64,000 nucleotides of DNA. Origin: Paraphysomonas bandaiensis (taxonomy: Eukaryota; Chrysophyceae). The DNA lies in the NCBI GenBank assembly GCA_965644295.1, contig CBFFRP010000410.1, positions 124,001 to 188,000 of the forward strand. Reading direction: 5' to 3'. Shown in pieces: positions 1-10,494 of this stretch; position 1 is the stretch's first letter; the number at the start of each line of letters is the position of its first letter. Below the pieces are notes generated by a model. The model saw only the letters and a program-made list of their open reading frames with translations. It ran no database searches and had not been told where the DNA came from. A program made the position numbers and the translations under genes.

Positions 1-2134
1 CAGTACTGACATCAGATTCTATTCCTGTACGTCTCACTATGTCTTGCACATCTGCCAGCAGCTCAACTGTATTCACGGTTTCATCATCTCGAACAATATC
101 GCTGTCGTCGGTGTGATTCTTCGTATACGGACTCTCAATACAGCTATCATCGGTATCGACAAGCGCGTCGCCCCGAAGACTGTCCTGTACTGATGATACA
201 GGACTGTCAGTGCATTCTTTATTTGAACCGTGTTCTCCAAGGAGGGCATCAACAGAGCGCATAAGTACAATCGTGTCAACAGACTCTCTGGATCCAGGAC
301 CACGAATGTCATTGCTGTCATCTGGTGACTGGAAGCTCTCTTCCCTCCGTCCTGACTCCGAATAACGAGAAGTGGCATGTTCCGCTTCAAGTTCCCGCAT
401 CATAGCCTCGATATCAGAAGAATCGGCAGTCATGCGTCTACCCTGAAGGCCATCTAGAGACTTCTCACCTGCGGTACTGTTGTCCAATTCACTGGTGTCC
501 TGCAAAAGTCCTTCTATTGCTGCAGACCCTCCTGTAAATGTCTCGCGTCGATTTGACTTGCCAACACTCTTCTCTCCCTTTGAGGAGCGCCTACTCTTAG
601 ACTGTGAATTGCGCGAATTACTGGCAACAGATATATTCGCATTCATATCACTATTGGTGACAGTCCTCGCAAACCTCGGCGACCTCCTCGGTGATGGAGC
701 AACAACACTGACAGATGACTCACGTAAGGGGCTAATCATCACCGATTCGTTAGTATCATTGCAAGAATCATTGATAGAATCATCGTCCATATGCCTCATC
801 ATGCTCTGGATGTCATCCGGCTCGGCAGTGGCATGACTCTTGTTCGTGTCAAGGTCAAATGAATCATTAACAAGATGAAAATCATCTCCAGTGGAAACTA
901 CACTATCCGCAGCACTAGACTGAACACTTGATCTACGTTTGTTCTTGCGAGAGGTACTTCGGCGTTTTACAGCAGCAACTTTCGATACAGAGGTGTCTGT
1001 ATCATCACTTTCAGATGTATTTGCACGAGAGAATCTCGGAGACCTTCTTGGTGAGGGTCTGATATCACTCTTCTCCGCTGGAGACTCGTATCCATCCATA
1101 GTACTGACTTCTTCTGACTGAGGTATGTTGCCTACACTGCTAGAAGTGCTGGTATCAGCTTCCTCCTCTTCGAGCTCCCGCATCATAGCCTCTATATCAG
1201 AGGGGTCGGCAGTCATGCGTCTAGAGGGGCGAGACGATGACATTTTACCTTCGTCAAACATCTGGCTAGTATTCGTACTGTCGTCCAATTCACTGGTGTC
1301 CTGCAAAAGTCCCTCTATTGCTGCAGACCCTCCTGTAAATGTTTCGCGCCGTTTTGACTTGCCCGAACTCTTCTCTCCCTTGGAGGAGCGCCTACTCATG
1401 TTCTGAGACTGTGAACTGTTCAGATTACTATCAACAGATATATTCGCGCTCATTTCGCCTGTGGCAATATGACTGGTGTTAAGCTCACTGATATTGCTGA
1501 CAGTACTATTGTTAGTATCTTCTTCAGTCTCCAGTTCACGCATCATCGCTTCAATATCGGACGGGTCAGCTGTCATGCGTCTGTCCACTCTCTGTGTACT
1601 GATATTTAAATCAGCATCGCTCGTATCACAGAGCATACTTTCCATTGCATCAGTCCCTCCAACAAATGTTTCACGCCTCTTCTTAGTGGTTGACTTGCCC
1701 GTTGATGGACGATAAGGCATATCACCAATCTGAATTATGGGTGATGTTTCAGCTGCTCCAAGCAAGCTTCCAAGACCATGTGAATCTTCCTCGGCATAGT
1801 TATTTTCTTTCGAGCTTGAATTTTTCAAGTTTGATTTATTAGCACTCTTCTTACTGGAGCTTCGTCTGAGTGAGTAGTATATATATGAGTGGATATATAT
1901 GAGACTATCGTATCAACACACCTCAATTGAGTCTCTGCACGTGATAAGTTATCAATGATACTAAGTATCTGTGTTCTCCCACTCCCTGGAGTCTTTGGTG
2001 ATTTCATTGGTGATTTTCCTCTTGGTGTATGGTGCTGTTCGTGTTATATTATTAGAGTTAACTATACAAACAAGTAGGATATCAAACACCTTCTTATTTC
2101 CCGTGACAAGGACATTTTCATCCTGGATTTCCAT
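1..2134 (-). CDS. Repeat-rich Ser/Thr protein, 3' end outside window (possible KNL1/Spc105-like scaffold)
   Basis: Three exons on the minus strand: 2134-2090, 2034-1922 and 1865-1. The frame stays open to the window edge, giving at least 674 residues and no stop. Introns are 55 and 56 nt with GT-AG ends, and both keep the frame. The protein is hydrophilic, rich in Ser, Thr, Asp and Arg. It holds at least three copies of a two-part repeat: RRETFTGGSAAIEGLLQD, then RRMTADPSDIEAMMRELE about 15-30 residues later. SPRRSPRF boxes occur between copies, and the N-terminus has SP/TP sites (GKSPMKSPKTPG). I see no globular domain. Arrays of short Thr-containing motifs beside basic SP-rich stretches recall the MELT arrays of the kinetochore scaffold KNL1, but no canonical MELT, RVSF or RWD domain is visible, so that identity is a guess. 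The coding repeat explains the similar antisense frames at 480-836 and 1125-1406. Confidence 0.7.
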
Positions 2135-2591
2135 ACTACTCTATAACAGCTCAATGAAAGAATGTCAGAGAGCTGCAAATCAAGTAATCTAATCAAGTAG
2201 ATGGTAGTATATTACCAGTTAGTTATTATGAACTGACTAACTATGTAAGTTATGTATATATACAGAGATTTTCGACTTGATATAAACGGGTAGAAAGTTA
2301 GAAATTCACTGACTGAAAAGTTCACTTCATCAACGTCTACTTTTTAACTTTTTATATGATGTGATTTTTTTTCTTCGAATCTTAAATAGACATTTTTTCA
2401 GTACTTCAACTTTCAGTGTAATAATAATCTCATACAGAGTATTCCTCCTATACATACAGTGTATCTTCTTACACTCGACAGTACGGACATCAGCTTACGT
2501 GATATCTCATATCTAAGCCAAGCCATATGTAGAGTATGGTATATACCCATATATATATCCACACACTCACATCTATTTACAATATCACATC
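2135..2591. other. Intergenic, shared 5' region of two divergent genes
   Basis: AT-rich DNA between the start of the minus-strand repeat protein and the start of the plus-strand DUF6817-like gene. It presumably contains both promoters. No repeat, RNA gene or coding frame is recognisable. Confidence 0.5.
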
Positions 2592-4310
2592 ATGTCATCA
2601 TCAAATGGTTTCTTTCGTGTTGCTTGTGCTGATGCTGCACGTATCGTATCCATCTTATCATTAGAGAGCATGGATATAACGAGACCCAGGCAACTTAACT
2701 CCATATGGCGTAATATATACGAGAAGTCCGTATTCTTCTTTCGTTTCTTTTATATGGTTTTCTATAAAGGATTTACACCAACTGTATTTGATTTATTACC
2801 GTTTCCTGTATGGTATGCTCTCACTATTGGGATATATACGTACAGGTTGACTATACTGCCGATCATACTACGAATCACCGGCTACGGCCGCTATGCAAGC
2901 TGGACAAACCCTCAAATAGGTAGTTATCAGCCTAAGAAACATTCAATGGAAACAACTTCAATTGCAAATGTGTCTTTGACGAAGACAGGACGGCTTGCCT
3001 CACTTGATTTTGGTGATAAAGATTTCGAGTTGATGCTGAGTGAGTTATACCAAAAAACAACGCATTTGAGTCCACACTCTCAGTCACCCGGCCATCCTCT
3101 TGTTGCTGGGTTTCCAGGAAATTTTATGGATCACTTGGCGGGTGTATACAAGATTCTAGTTGGTATGTGAGTGTGGCGTGACATATATGCATTGATGCTT
3201 ATTTAAAACCGTAACTAGTTTTGGTCTTGTTATTCATACATATATCGTGTAGCATGGAAGCAACCGCAATATGTTGCTCGGGGTGGGCTTTTTCACTCTG
3301 TGTATGGTACATTCGACTATCGTGCAGGGTGCTTCGATCTCCGTGATGGCCGGGACGACTTGCGTACACTTATTGGACCTGCTGCAGAGGAGCTTGCATT
3401 CGCAATTTGTACATCGGACAGGTTAGGCCTTCTTCCTGACCTATATGAGGCAATGTACGGGCTAGATGCGATATCAAAGTATGGCAGTATCAAGTCTGGC
3501 GTTAAAGTAGACCCCACAGATGGTAATCCTCTCCCTCCACTCAAGACTATGCTACAAGAAGACGGATTTCCTGTACGCAACCATATTACGCAAACGCGAC
3601 ACCTGATACCGGCAGACTTCTTCGCGCAGTTTATTGTTGTTTTCTGTGCAGACTTTATGGATCAAGGTGCTCTCAGCAGTGCATCAAAAGACATGGACTT
3701 ATGCCTCTTCCAGTTTCTTCGATACCGGTTTTTCAACGATTTGCTCCGATTTGTATCGCCTTTTCTCAGAGTGGTTCCTCCAGCGTTCAAGAAGCACATG
3801 TGGGACAAAGAATTTTTTGAGCCCACCAGGACAGAGATCAAGCGTTTCAAACAACTCTGGAATGTTGTTTTCAATACCAGGAATGAACCCGTATCAGTAC
3901 CGGCAGAGGACAGGGACTTTCTTTATAACATGGTGGAGCGGTATCCCTATATGGCAGAGCCTAGAATGGCACTGGCATGTACAATGAAGAAGAATGAAAT
4001 ATATCAGGTAAATGGAATTTTATATTTGTGCAGTATATCGTCGTTTTATACCTTCGTGTGAAGCATTTGTGAGTACCACAAAGTGCAATCTGTTTCAGTG
4101 TTCCCCATATTTGCTTTCTGTTCTATTGTACAACACCGAGCAACTGTTTAAACAGTTACGTATCTTATATATATGTTGATCTAGGGGTACACTCGGAAGC
4201 TACTGGCTGCATCATCGCGTGATCTTATGGAAGACTGGGGGACAATGACCTTCAAAAAAGTTTCAATGAAAGACGTATTACACAAAATATCGCTATTCCT
4301 TGAAGATTGA
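2592..4310 (+). CDS. DUF6817-like protein
   Basis: Three exons: 2592-3162, 3253-4007 and 4185-4310. They give 483 residues with phase kept at both junctions. The centre carries the block FMDHLAGVYKILVAWKQP followed by ARGGLFHSVYGTF. That pattern (DHL-G-LL-W...AGLFHS-YGT) is what I know as the DUF6817 signature in plants and protists; its function is unknown. The conserved histidines in DHLAG and LFHS suggest a metal-binding or hydrolase-like fold, but that is inference. The N-terminal 110 residues include hydrophobic aromatic stretches (roughly residues 45-95) that might be one or two membrane-associated helices. The start at 2592 is the first ATG in the open frame. The last exon encodes a short C-terminal tail ending in FLED. 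The DUF number is from memory; the coding call itself is firm. Confidence 0.8.
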
Positions 4311-5326
4311 TTCAATCATAGTGTTCAGCCATTGCTGCCCACAGCTATACTGTTTTAATTGTCCTTAATATACATGGTATAAGCTTGGATTAATAGAAAA
4401 AGAAGAACGTTAAAATAGTACTTATTATACTGAAATTACGTGCGAAATAATAGTATTGTGGTAATGACAGGATAATTATGTGCCTTCTTACTGCCTGCTA
4501 GGTTACGAAGCAGTATTACCAATGTGTATGTATCGTGGTGGTGCATATGGGTTTGTTGAGTTATACTGCATGATATGATATCTATATTGTGCAGTTGAAT
4601 GGAGTAGACAGCTGGCTTGCGCAACATTTTATTGGTTTTAAAAGTGATATGTGTGATTATTATTATTGGCTGACTAAAAAATATTATAGATCACAGACAC
4701 AAACAAACCCATTACCTAGGAAGATCGTTGGGGAAAACGAACTAAACGCCTCCACAACGATCGTCGTGATACACAACATATGCTGATATTCAATTGCTTC
4801 GAAATATTTAAACATGGTAGTGTGAATGACTTTGCTATATACCAACAGCAGTGTTTATGTGCATCATGATTGTATATAGCAATACTTATCATTGTTAGTT
4901 CAGGGTGGCATCATATGAACGTAAAGAGGAGCTACCACACAGGGGTTTGTATATAGCAATACAAAAACTGTCCAGTCGGGAAAAGTCTATCCACCTGGGT
5001 GCAGACGTGGACATTGTTAGTTGTTGGAAATATGTAAAAGGCGAGAAAAGCAGTAGTCTGATAGTCAAGATTTAGCGTGATAGGGAAGAAGACCTCAGCA
5101 GCTATAAAAAGAAGTAGTGCGACACTTTTTTATGAATGATGTACTTGCACACGAAGGTACCCTTGATGAAGAGAAAGAGGAGGATGAGGAAGAAGAGACC
5201 AGTTGTGTAATTTTTTACGACAGTGGAAAGCACAGGATACTACCAACATAAGAAGCCCGCGTCGTTTTTAACCCTACTGAATATTTCACTGTTAATAAGT
5301 AGAATTCAATAAATTTCTTAACTTTT
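4311..5326. other. Gene-poor intergenic region with a possible hAT-derived scrap
   Basis: No supported gene. Around 4917-5070 one plus-strand frame reads a short stretch with DVDIVSWWKYVKG, which faintly resembles the WW-containing dimerisation region of hAT transposases. There are no flanking motifs and stops follow soon after. An acidic GA-rich stretch lies at 5168-5200. The rest is AT-rich and featureless. Confidence 0.3.
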
Positions 5327-5898
5327 AGTAGGAATGTCTCCCTCAACAAAATCGGACTCGCACCTTTTCGTGGTGTTCTGGGGGATAAGTACCGGAGTTA
5401 TTTCTCTGGGAAACTAACGTGAGCCGCAAACATAGTCAGCAGATATTCTTCTGCCCACTCATAGCCGAATGCTTGTTTGGTACAGGGGACACCAATAAGT
5501 GTCACTTGTGTAGACGTCTTTGGGCCCTGACGAATAAACAGGCATCCGGGAATGGGTCCACCTCAAGGGCATCCGGGACAGGGCCCACCTGAAGGGTAAC
5601 CGGGGTATTGGGCTGCCTGCTGAAGTCAAGCATCCGGGATGTTCACCTCTTAAGAACTCAGAGCGGAAGTGGTTGCACCTTGGGGCTTGCGGCGACGCAC
5701 AAGCAGCTTTCGTAGCGTTAAATAGTTGGATAAAAAAAGTGTGTACTGATTAGTTACAGGTAGAGGTCTAACTAGTTTGTCTAGCATTCATCTACTAGCT
5801 ACTAAGTTGGTGCAGGATTTTAACGCCTATTGCTAATAATAAGACTTTCAATATAGTAGGAATGTCTGAAATAATTAGTAGGCGTTTAGCTATCATTT
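5327..5898 (+). repeat. Dispersed repeat family, copy A
   Basis: A segment richer in GC than its surroundings, with sequence shared elsewhere in the window. Positions about 5659-5800 match the reverse complement of 57415-57548 and, more weakly, the forward strand at 53258-53390. Shared landmarks are GGAAGTGGTTGCACCTT and GACGCACAAGCAG. Positions 5347-5368 match 25162-25183 over 22 identical bases. The 14-base word TAGTAGGAATGTCT occurs near both ends (about 5327 and 5855). Around 5535-5640 the word GCATCCGGGA recurs in short direct repeats. This looks like a fragment of a transposable element, possibly an LTR or untranslated end. No transposase or reverse transcriptase frame is visible here. 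Confidence 0.6.
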
Positions 5899-6386
5899 TT
5901 AATTTATAGGGATAGGGTTAGGAAAATTAGTAGAAACAAATAACACTTTTCAGCTTTTATAGTAAATTTAGTAGGGACAAATATAATACCGCACAAGAAA
6001 AATTTGAAAAGTACTGCGAACATTTGCGAGAAGTTGTTTATAGTAGACGATTTTAGCAAGCGAATAAGTTTTGATGTTTCTGCCTGCAAATTGGCATATA
6101 CTTGGGATGAGAATGTAGTTTAAAAAGCTATTCTAAGAAAGCCAGCAGTAGAATTGAAGGCAATTATAATTGCAAAATGCCAATAATGGTATGCTTGTTT
6201 TGGTTATAACAATTGCAACTATTATTGTTGAACTTAGTTATTTTAAGCTACTACATCATGTATGTGTATGTCTATGCAGAATAATATTTTGTAAGATACG
6301 CGGATTAATTAACATAATTCTTTCATAGAAGTATATATTATCTTAGAAGCATTGTGAGCAACAAAAAGCAAATTTAATTTTTACAG

Positions 6387-6653
6387 GCTAACGGGCACAT
6401 ATCTTTGGCGAAGTGGAGTGTAGACACCCAGCATATGGTCACTGAAAATAAAAGTATCATTGGTCACCTCAATATTGTACGTTCTTACCTCAATAATGAC
6501 ACAAAACAATGGCTCGGCAATCTTAATCACAATGTGCACCTCTCATATATGGCAGAACGCATTGACAAACAGGTCTATCTATCCTCAATCATTCACAATA
6601 AATGTTTGCTTGTAGACAGTATTAATTGCGATCGATTCAGTATTAGTCCATTA
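6387..6653 (+). other. Possible orphan internal exon
   Basis: An 89-codon open stretch is bounded by a good acceptor (TTTTTACAG) and a perfect donor (GTAAGT), both compatible with the frame. The encoded peptide (starting ANGHISLAKWSVDTQ) has normal composition and no low-complexity bias, but I recognise no family. No convincing partner exon was found on either side. It may be part of a gene I could not assemble, a relic, or chance. Confidence 0.25.
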
Positions 6654-7406
6654 GTAAGTTCCATATTCTTGTGTACAGTACGTCAATGGCCTCATGTATG
6701 GGATATATCTGTGTTCAACAACTATGCAACCATATAAATCCAGTTAGGCTTTCATATGTAACTCTGTTCTCCCCATGCTCACTCTAATTAAATAGTGATG
6801 CCCTTAGATGCCATGTAACTTCCTTTATAATTCTTTCACAACATCGGCATGTCTGTCCACTGTCCACTATACTGACGTGAGTCTCACATGACCACATGGA
6901 CACCTGATAGCATCTCCTCATATGCATCATAAGGGAATCTATGGGGGAGATACTCAGGTAGCTTATCAGTACAGTAATATAATACACTGATAGTGTCTGA
7001 TCGGCTGTTATACGTATATGTACCTATAGATAAGAAAACACTACAGAGGAGTGGTGTGTGAGGAAGAGTAGTAGTCTAGGTAAGGTTATTGAATGTGGGG
7101 AAGACGGAAGACATGTGTGATGTATTTCGCATTTCAATATGCTTCCACTTGTTAATGATCACTTGGATTAATAGATATAAATAGCCCCACATACGCCTAC
7201 TGTACACTGCTGTACATGTATGTAGCTACTAGACATGCATATATATAGCTATATGTACTGCTGTGTACTGTACTGGGTGACTACCTAAATTGCATAAATA
7301 CATTAAACTGTTGCACCGGGGTAGCAGGAGAAGTATTCTGTGATGACCTACAATTTCCCATCATCATCTGCATATTTTGCCGCTGCCTCATCTGCATATT
7401 TTGCTG
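6654..7406. other. Intergenic; holds an inverted copy of a repeat word found downstream
   Basis: No supported gene. Positions 7281-7303 contain CTACCTAAATTGCATAAATA, the reverse complement of a stretch in the first unit of the tandem repeat near 8350. The pair therefore flanks the Myb-like gene in inverted orientation. The remainder is AT-rich with short TATA/TACA runs. Confidence 0.4.
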
Positions 7407-8257
7407 CTACAACAACATCATCATCATCATCAGCAGCATATTTTGCCGCTGCCTCATCTGCATATTTTGCTGCTGCCTCATCTGCATATTTTGCTGCTGC
7501 AACATCATCATCATCAGCAGCATATTTTGCCGCTGCCTCATCTGCATATTTTGCTGCTGCAACATCATCATCATCATCATCAGCATATTTTGCTGATTTT
7601 GTTGCTCAATCATCATCTGCATGCAGGACAGTAAAATGGTACTGTTATAGCTACCGTGCAACCCATCCACGCAACTCTTACTTGCTTTCAAGATGGCTCT
7701 ACTCGAGGGGCTATTTCGGCAGTTATTTGGCTTTTCAGTTCTGAGCTTCTTCCGTGGAGGCTCGACAAATGGTTGATTGTTTTGGTCGGCAATTTCATTA
7801 TTACGCTCGTCGTCGGAGATTCTTTCCGAGCCTTCGAGATTTTCCATCTCCAGAAATTCCTCCTCAAGACTGTTTGAACTGTCACTGTCTGAGTCCTCTC
7901 CATAAATGCTCTCGTTTTCCTTGTAGGGAATACGCTGGTAAATCTCTTGAGCACGACGAGTGGTATCATCCATCTCACTGTTTTCAGTGGATTTCCATCC
8001 ATTTTTGCAACATTTCTGCATGAAATATCTCTTAATATGAGAACCTTTACGTTCAATAATCTCATTGGAAGCAATTTTATATCTGTATAATGGATATATT
8101 ATAATAATTCAATGCATATACAGCTAGCTGACCTCTTTGCAACAGTTATCCAGTCATGTTTTGTAGATGGAAGGATATCACTGACGATATTCATTACAAT
8201 GGATTTGTTGTAGTTCGGGACACCCCTAGGTCGACCATTGGTAGATGATGTTACCAT
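7407..8257 (-). CDS. Myb/SANT-like protein (DUF6818-like) with Met/Gln-rich tail
   Basis: Two exons, 8257-8133 and 8082-7407, are joined across a 50-nt GT-AG intron and give 266 residues. The N-terminal 90 residues begin with GRPRGVPNYNKS and continue with DWITVAKRY and ERKGSHIKRYF. This is the layout of the Myb/SANT-like domain common in oomycetes (GRPKG-NY...L...W..VA..YN...R....LKRKF). I know it as DUF6818, a presumed DNA-binding fold. An acidic stretch (GEDSDSDSSNSLEEE) and a basic PPRKKLR, a likely nuclear localisation signal, follow. The last about 70 residues are a Met/Gln low-complexity tail encoded by ATG/CAG/CAA-type trinucleotide repeats (about 7360-7625), which may vary in length between individuals. 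The start is the first ATG before the domain. A nuclear regulatory role is inferred. Confidence 0.7.
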
Positions 8258-8337
8258 ATTGGATGAATTCTTATTCCTTAAGTTTAAAATTATGAGTATA
8301 TGTAGATATGTGTACAGTATGTATGGCTCATTACAGC

Positions 8338-8581
8338 CCTAGATTTTATGTATTTATGCAATTTAGGTAGGCACTAAGTGCATAAATACCTAGATTTTTA
8401 GGATCCTAGATTTTTTATGGATTTGCAGTATGTATTTATGCAATTTATGCCGGAATAAAGTGCATAAATACCTAGATTTCTAGGATCCTAGATTTTTTTA
8501 TGGATTTGCAGTATGTATTTATGCAATTTATGCCGGAATAAAGTGTATAAATACCCAGATTTCTAGGATCCTAGATTTTTT
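8338..8581. repeat. 83-bp tandem repeat, three units, each with inverted repeats
   Basis: Units two and three repeat with a period of 83 bp (compare ATTTGCAGTATG at 8421 and 8504). The first unit is diverged. Each full unit contains GTATTTATGCA and, 18 bases later, TGCATAAATAC, an 11-bp perfect inverted repeat in unit two with one mismatch in unit three. Each also contains the palindrome TCTAGGATCCTAGA. The array lies between the divergent Myb-like gene and the carboxypeptidase gene. The rest of 8258-8828 shows nothing else. Confidence 0.85.
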
Positions 8582-8828
8582 AAAGCAAAGATCCAGATTC
8601 ATCTATTCGAAATTCAGTTCTACCGGTCGTGACTATTAAAGATATGTTTGAACTAATGGCTTGTTGATGATGATGTGTATCTATCCATACACATATGTAT
8701 GTATGGTCCACTACGTACATATATATACACAAGATGGTGCATGCAATGCAATAGAGCGATAACAAACTTGCTCACTAATTCACAATCATCTGAACTTTAT
8801 TGTAGTATTATATTGACTATTCAAGAAT

Positions 8829-10494
8829 ATGTTATACACTCTTAGTGCATTACTATCATTTGCATCGTTGTTTTGCAACTCTGCATATGCACACTATGGA
8901 CGGCTACGAGATGCTCCTGTTGAAAACGGGCTATGCGATCCCACTGTAAAGAGTCTCTCTGGTTACTTCGAAATCAGTCAAACATATGAAAAGAATTACT
9001 TCTATTGGTTCTTTGAATCACGTTCAGAGCCCTCTAATGACCCATTGATTATATGGTTAACTGGTGGTCCAGGATGCAGTTCACAGCTTGCTCTGTTAAG
9101 TGAAAATGGTCCATGCACACCTACTCCAGATGGTCTCGATACTATCCCTAACCCCTACTCATGGAATAACAACGCGAATATCATGTGGATTGATCAACCT
9201 TCTGGTGTGGGGTTCAGTTATGGTGACAAGCGTGGCCTTGATTCTAACGAGACTGAAGTCGCTGAGGACTTGTACAACTTCTTACAGGAGTTTTTCAAAG
9301 CGCACAATGAGTACCTTCCTAATGAATTTTTTGTATTTGGCGAGTCATATGGTGGACACTTTGTCCCTGCTATTTCGTCTCGTATCTATGCTGGAAACAA
9401 GAAGCAGGAAGGCTTACACATTAACTTGCAAGGACTGGGAATTGGAAACGGTCTTACCGACCCTGTGATCCAGTATCAGTACTACCCTCAGATGGCCATG
9501 AACAACACTTACGATATTAAGTGTGTGTCGGAGGAGTCCTACGAGAAAATGCTTGACCACGTTCCGTCATGTACCAAGTTCGCGGAGGCTTGCCAGCTTA
9601 ATGTGGATGCATGTGAGCCAGCCAATACTTACTGCAACCTCTTCGAAACCACTCCCTACTACTCGACTGGATTGAACCCATACGACATTCGCAAACCATG
9701 CGGAGACAGCTCTCTGTGCTATGACTTCAGCAATATTGAAACATTCCTTAACCTTAACTCCACTAGAGAAGCACTTCACGTTAGCGACAAAGCCGGAGAG
9801 TGGACTGAGTGCAACAATGCCGTCAATGCGATGTTTGCAGCTGATTGGATGCGTAATTTCCAGCAGGTACTGATTCATTGCTCTCACTAAGTGCTGTCAT
9901 GTTACATGTGGTATCATTCGTATTATGTATTCGCCGGTAAACTATCCTTGCAACGATATTTAGTGAGATGTAAGGCTGAAACCCGGCACACAAAAATCAA
10001 CTTTGCTGTTGAATGCTGCCCGTAATGATACTGGAGTGATTTATGTATATTTATACCGATTGCTCCTTGTATGTGTTGTTGCGAGCTTCTTACATACACA
10101 ACTGCATAATAGTATATCTATAATTCAACTGTAGAATTATACTAACATTTATCGTGTACCATTGCAGAATCTTATTCCCCTTCTTGAGGACAACGTACGA
10201 GTTCTTATCTACGCTGGTGATGTTGATTTCATCTGCAACTGGATGGGCAACAAGGCCTGGACTATCGATCTACCATGGAGTGGAAAGAATACCTTCTCTT
10301 CAACAGAGGATTACACATGGTCATACAAGGAGAATACTGCTGGGGGACTTGCAAGGTCTGCATCAGCTAGCTCAGGCGAGGGATCTCTGACTTTCCTCCA
10401 AGTATATGAAGCAGGGCACATGGTGCCTTACGACCAACCCGAAGTTGCGCTATCTATGCTCAACACCTTCCTTGAGAACAAGGCTTTTTATTAA
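8829..10494 (+). CDS. Serine carboxypeptidase, family S10
   Basis: Two exons, 8829-9866 and 10168-10494, encode 454 residues; the 301-nt intron is long for this window. The N-terminus is a signal peptide (about residues 1-21, ending SAYA), so the enzyme should enter the secretory route to the vacuole/lysosome or outside. The whole S10 alpha/beta hydrolase pattern is present: WLTGGPGCSS (residues 76-85), the nucleophile in GESYGG (Ser173), Asp364 in YAGDVDFICN, and His430 in EAGHMVPYDQP. N-glycosylation sequons (NNT, NST) and several cysteines fit a secreted peptidase. Length matches carboxypeptidase Y-like proteins without a long propeptide. It removes C-terminal amino acids from peptides at acid pH, by family knowledge. 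It could instead be an S10 acyltransferase, which shares the same triad. Confidence 0.95.

Noticed and set aside
480-1715. Four plus-strand open frames (480-836, 939-1121, 1125-1406, 1476-1715)
   Set aside because: They are antisense to the continuous minus-strand coding frame; their similarity to each other comes from the coding repeats on the other strand.
6784-6987. 67-codon minus-strand frame with a CRCCER motif
   Set aside because: Too short, no homology recognised and no splice context; the cysteines alone do not make a domain.
7340-7744. Plus-strand Ser/Ala/Tyr/Phe repeat frame
   Set aside because: It is the antisense shadow of the triplet-repeat tail of the Myb-like gene.
8338-8581. 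CRISPR-like array
   Set aside because: Repeat units are contiguous without unique spacers, and the genome is eukaryotic; it is a tandem repeat.
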